DNA from: Pseudomonadota bacterium
Lineage (GTDB): Bacteria > Bdellovibrionota > Bacteriovoracia > Bacteriovoracales > Bacteriovoracaceae
DNA length: 7,177 nt
Assembly: GCA_023432655.1 (NCBI GenBank)
Contig: JAEYUK010000242.1
Coordinates: forward strand, 1-7,177
Direction of reading: 5' to 3'
Shown: piece by piece, positions 5,288 through 7,177 of the stretch
Numbering within the stretch: the first letter of the stretch is position 1
Layout: the number at the start of each line of letters is the position of its first letter
Translations under genes and position numbers: made by a program
The notes under the pieces: generated by a model
Databases searched by the model: none
What the model saw: only the letters and a program-made list of their open reading frames with translations
What the model was told of the DNA's origin: nothing

Positions 5288-6436
5288 TACCTTACTGAAG
5301 GCCGTTTCTAAATCCTGGATAAGATCATCTGCGTCTTCAATACCAACAGATAATCTGATGAGGTTATCAAAAATGCCCAATTCCTCTCTTACTTTCTGAG
5401 GAATCGATGCGTGTGTCATGATCGCCGGATGATCAACTAAACTCTCAACTCCGCCAAGACTTTCTGCCAAAGCGAAGAGGTGCACGTTTTCAAGGAAGGC
5501 CCTCGATTCTTTGATCCCGCCTTTAAGGAAGAAAGTGATCATTCCGCCCGGACCTTTCATCTGTTTAAGTCCTAGTTCATATTGAGGGTGCGACTTAAGG
5601 CCTGGATAAATAACTCGTTCAACTTTAGGATGAGATTCCAGATAAGTTGCAACTTTCATGGCATTGGCAGCATGAGTCTTCATTCGAAGGGCCAATGTTT
5701 TAATCCCTCTTATCACTAACCATGAATCAAATGGTGACTGACACGGGCCAATGGCGTTTTGATAGAAGAAAAGTTTATCTTTAATTTCCTGAGAGTTCAT
5801 CATAACGGCTCCACCCACAACATCGGAGTGACCGTTAATGAATTTAGTCATGGAATGGATGACGATATCAGCGCCATGATCAAGTGGATTCTGAAAGAAT
5901 GGGCTCATGAAGGTATTATCCACCACGGTCAAAGCGTTTACTTTTTTCGCCATAGCGGTAATAGAATCGATATCAGAAATTTTTAAAAGTGGGTTGGTTG
6001 GAGTTTCAAGCCAGACCAGGGCCGGTTTGAATTCATTGATGGCCGCTTCTAATTTTTTAAGATCAGTTGTATCGACAAACTTGTACTCATGAATATCAGG
6101 GAAGACTTTAGAGAAAAGACGGTAGGTACCGCCATAAACATCATCACCGCAGATGATTTTTGATCCCTTTGGGAGCATATGCATAATAAGGGAAGACGCC
6201 GCCAGACCGCTGGAAGTTACCAGACAGTGTTTGGCGTTTTCTAAGGATGCGAGCAATGTTTCCAGGCGCGTGCGAGTTGGGTTGTGAGAACGAGTGTACT
6301 CATAACCTTTGTGCTCACCCGGAGAACTTTGCACATAAGTTGATGTCTGAAAAATAGGAGGCATGATGGCGCCAGTTACCGGATCAGGTTCACCGCCAAC
6401 ATGAATAACTTTAGTTTCAAATTTCATTTCTTTCAT
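5285..6436 (-). CDS. metB: Cystathionine gamma-synthase / gamma-lyase (PLP-dependent)
   Basis: The 383-residue protein is a full-length Cys/Met-metabolism PLP enzyme (fold type I) resembling epsilonproteobacterial and mycobacterial cystathionine gamma-synthases. Visible landmarks are GYEYTRSHNPTR (44-55), with Tyr47 and Arg49 that bind cofactor phosphate across the dimer; GDDVYGGTYRLF (97-108), with the ring-stacking Tyr101; VVDNTF (171-176), with Asp173 contacting the pyridine nitrogen; HSMTKFINGHSDV (194-206), with Schiff-base Lys198; ESLGGVESL (325-333); and RLSVGIE (361-367), with substrate-carboxylate Arg361. It makes cystathionine from an activated homoserine plus cysteine, or runs as a gamma-lyase releasing cysteine. 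These activities cannot be separated by motif. Its place behind gshA, which consumes cysteine, makes the lyase direction attractive. The ATG at 6436 is preferred over ATG at 6427 because GGAG lies 5 nt upstream of it. Only 2 bp separate it from the gshA stop, so the two are co-transcribed and probably translationally coupled. Expected to be cytoplasmic. Confidence 0.95.
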   Translation of the reverse strand: MKEMKFETKVIHVGGEPDPVTGAIMPPIFQTSTYVQSSPGEHKGYEYTRSHNPTRTRLETLLASLENAKHCLVTSSGLAASSLIMHMLPKGSKIICGDDVYGGTYRLFSKVFPDIHEYKFVDTTDLKKLEAAINEFKPALVWLETPTNPLLKISDIDSITAMAKKVNALTVVDNTFMSPFFQNPLDHGADIVIHSMTKFINGHSDVVGGAVMMNSQEIKDKLFFYQNAIGPCQSPFDSWLVIRGIKTLALRMKTHAANAMKVATYLESHPKVERVIYPGLKSHPQYELGLKQMKGPGGMITFFLKGGIKESRAFLENVHLFALAESLGGVESLVDHPAIMTHASIPQKVREELGIFDNLIRLSVGIEDADDLIQDLETAFSKV

Positions 6437-6438
6437 TT

Positions 6439-7177
6439 TTACTCCATTAACTCTTGTGTTTCATAAGAAGCCGCCAAGGTCGAGAGGCGGGCAATTACTG
6501 AATACACAGCTTCTTTAATTGTATGGTCACAATCTTGTTTAACGTCTGAGAGACATAGTTTCTGGTAAACCATTCCTTGTGAATTTAAATTCGCCTGGGT
6601 GCCCTTAAGCGGATTCGTGCGGATGAAGCCACCAGAGCTTTTCCCATTCACCAGATAAATAGTTACTTCGGCAGGAGCATCATCATATTTTACGATGGTC
6701 TCAACGCCTTCTTGAATCAAGACAGAGGTGAATTTTAAATTATTCTTACCTACGTCCATTTTATTTCGAATCTTTCGGTTCATGGAAATGATCTCTTCGC
6801 CACTTGAGACGACAGAAATTCCCATTCCGTAAGTCCCCTGGGAAGCTTTGACAAAAACCGATGACCCTTCCGGAAGTTTTGACAAAAGCTTATCGACTTC
6901 AGACCCCAGGATATCAAGGCCCTCTTTAGTGTTGAAATCAACATTATCTACTGAAGAGAAATGGGCCTGAATGAGATCCGGATTTATTTTGAAATGTTCG
7001 CAAAAACGATTCGCAGTTTCCCGATATTTTTTAAAGTGGTGGATCTTCTGACGACGGAACCAACCGACTTGAGGAGAAGGGTGGACCGGTGTTTTGATCT
7101 CTTTCCATTCAACATTTAGCGGAACAGATTGATCGTTATTTAAAACGACGATGTCGAAATCAAATTTAATCGAGGAA
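6439..7177 (-). CDS. gshA: Glutamate-cysteine ligase, proteobacterial ATP-grasp type (5' end outside window)
   Basis: The frame is open from the TAA at 6441-6439 to the right edge, giving 245 C-terminal residues of a family usually around 430 long. A TTG at 6885 is internal. The protein makes gamma-glutamylcysteine from glutamate, cysteine and ATP, the first step of glutathione synthesis. In visible-fragment numbering, LNNDQS (12-17) and P-Q-V-G-W-F-R-R-Q-K with H-H-F (35-48) match the conserved central region of this family (Pfam GshA, the form known from Acidithiobacillus and Xanthomonas, unrelated to E. coli GshA). VFVKASQGTYGMGI (107-120) is the nucleotide-binding Lys/Gly loop. IQEGVET (154-160), AEVTIYLVNG with GGFIRTN (169-188) and NLNSQG (196-201) carry the acidic and Asn metal/substrate residues of an ATP-grasp core. 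No truncation or frameshift is visible. It is the upstream gene of an operon with the cystathionine enzyme; its promoter lies outside the window. Confidence 0.93.
   Translation of the reverse strand, partial: SSIKFDFDIVVLNNDQSVPLNVEWKEIKTPVHPSPQVGWFRRQKIHHFKKYRETANRFCEHFKINPDLIQAHFSSVDNVDFNTKEGLDILGSEVDKLLSKLPEGSSVFVKASQGTYGMGISVVSSGEEIISMNRKIRNKMDVGKNNLKFTSVLIQEGVETIVKYDDAPAEVTIYLVNGKSSGGFIRTNPLKGTQANLNSQGMVYQKLCLSDVKQDCDHTIKEAVYSVIARLSTLAASYETQELME
6442..6445 (-). promoter_or_regulatory. Ribosome-binding site of the cystathionine enzyme gene, inside the end of gshA
   Basis: The minus strand reads GGAG, 5 nt before the ATG at 6436 and within the last codons of gshA. It selects the first of two nearby in-frame ATGs and implies that ribosomes finishing gshA can pass to the downstream gene. 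Confidence 0.6.

Noticed and set aside
5759..6092. Two overlapping plus-strand open frames (5759-5986 and 5907-6092)
   Set aside because: Both are antisense to the clearly conserved PLP enzyme gene, over motifs such as the lysine region and VVDNTF.
6439..6885. A 148-residue short protein starting at TTG 6885
   Set aside because: The frame continues upstream without a stop to the window edge and encodes further conserved GshA motifs (LNNDQS, GWFRR), so the TTG is an internal leucine codon.

Overview
The window is compact bacterial chromosomal DNA of moderate to low GC, with seven protein-coding genes and no gap longer than about 150 bases. No tRNA, rRNA, CRISPR, insertion sequence or phage gene is visible. 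Protein flavour (acidic and Lys-rich proteins, a stand-alone HD-GYP protein, a proteobacterial-type GshA, lineage-specific envelope proteins) suggests a Bdellovibrio-like or Bacteriovorax-like bacterium. That placement is an impression from composition and gene content, not a demonstrated assignment.

Layout, left to right. (1) The C-terminal part of an ATP-grasp-like protein (+) runs in from the left edge and converges tail-to-tail on a class II aldolase/adducin-family gene (-); their coding regions overlap by 36 bp. (2) A short divergent region (1423-1508) carries a good sigma70-type promoter (TTGATT-N16-TATAAT) for a single-pass membrane protein (+), with an acidic cytoplasmic half, a Thr/Pro/Glu-repeat stalk and a six-cysteine C-terminal module. 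(3) That gene ends 9 bp from the stop codon of a stand-alone HD-GYP gene (-). (4) A 151-bp divergent region (3357-3507) with two inverted repeats separates the HD-GYP gene from a two-gene operon (+). This operon encodes a SpoIIE/PP2C-fold protein that has lost its metal-binding aspartates (a probable pseudophosphatase) and a translationally coupled secreted protein with six cysteines. (5) A strong bidirectional terminator separates this operon from a minus-strand operon, gshA (partial, entering from the right edge) followed by a cystathionine gamma-synthase/lyase gene.

Functionally there are two themes. On the right, gshA and the transsulfuration enzyme link cysteine/methionine metabolism to glutathione synthesis. 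In the middle, an HD-GYP c-di-GMP phosphodiesterase diverges from a catalytically dead PP2C-like protein coupled to an exported protein. This could be an uncharacterised signalling module reaching the envelope, but the link rests on gene arrangement alone. The most notable observations are the pseudophosphatase with its coupled secreted partner, the stalked six-cysteine membrane protein, and the unusually tight convergent gene pairs.
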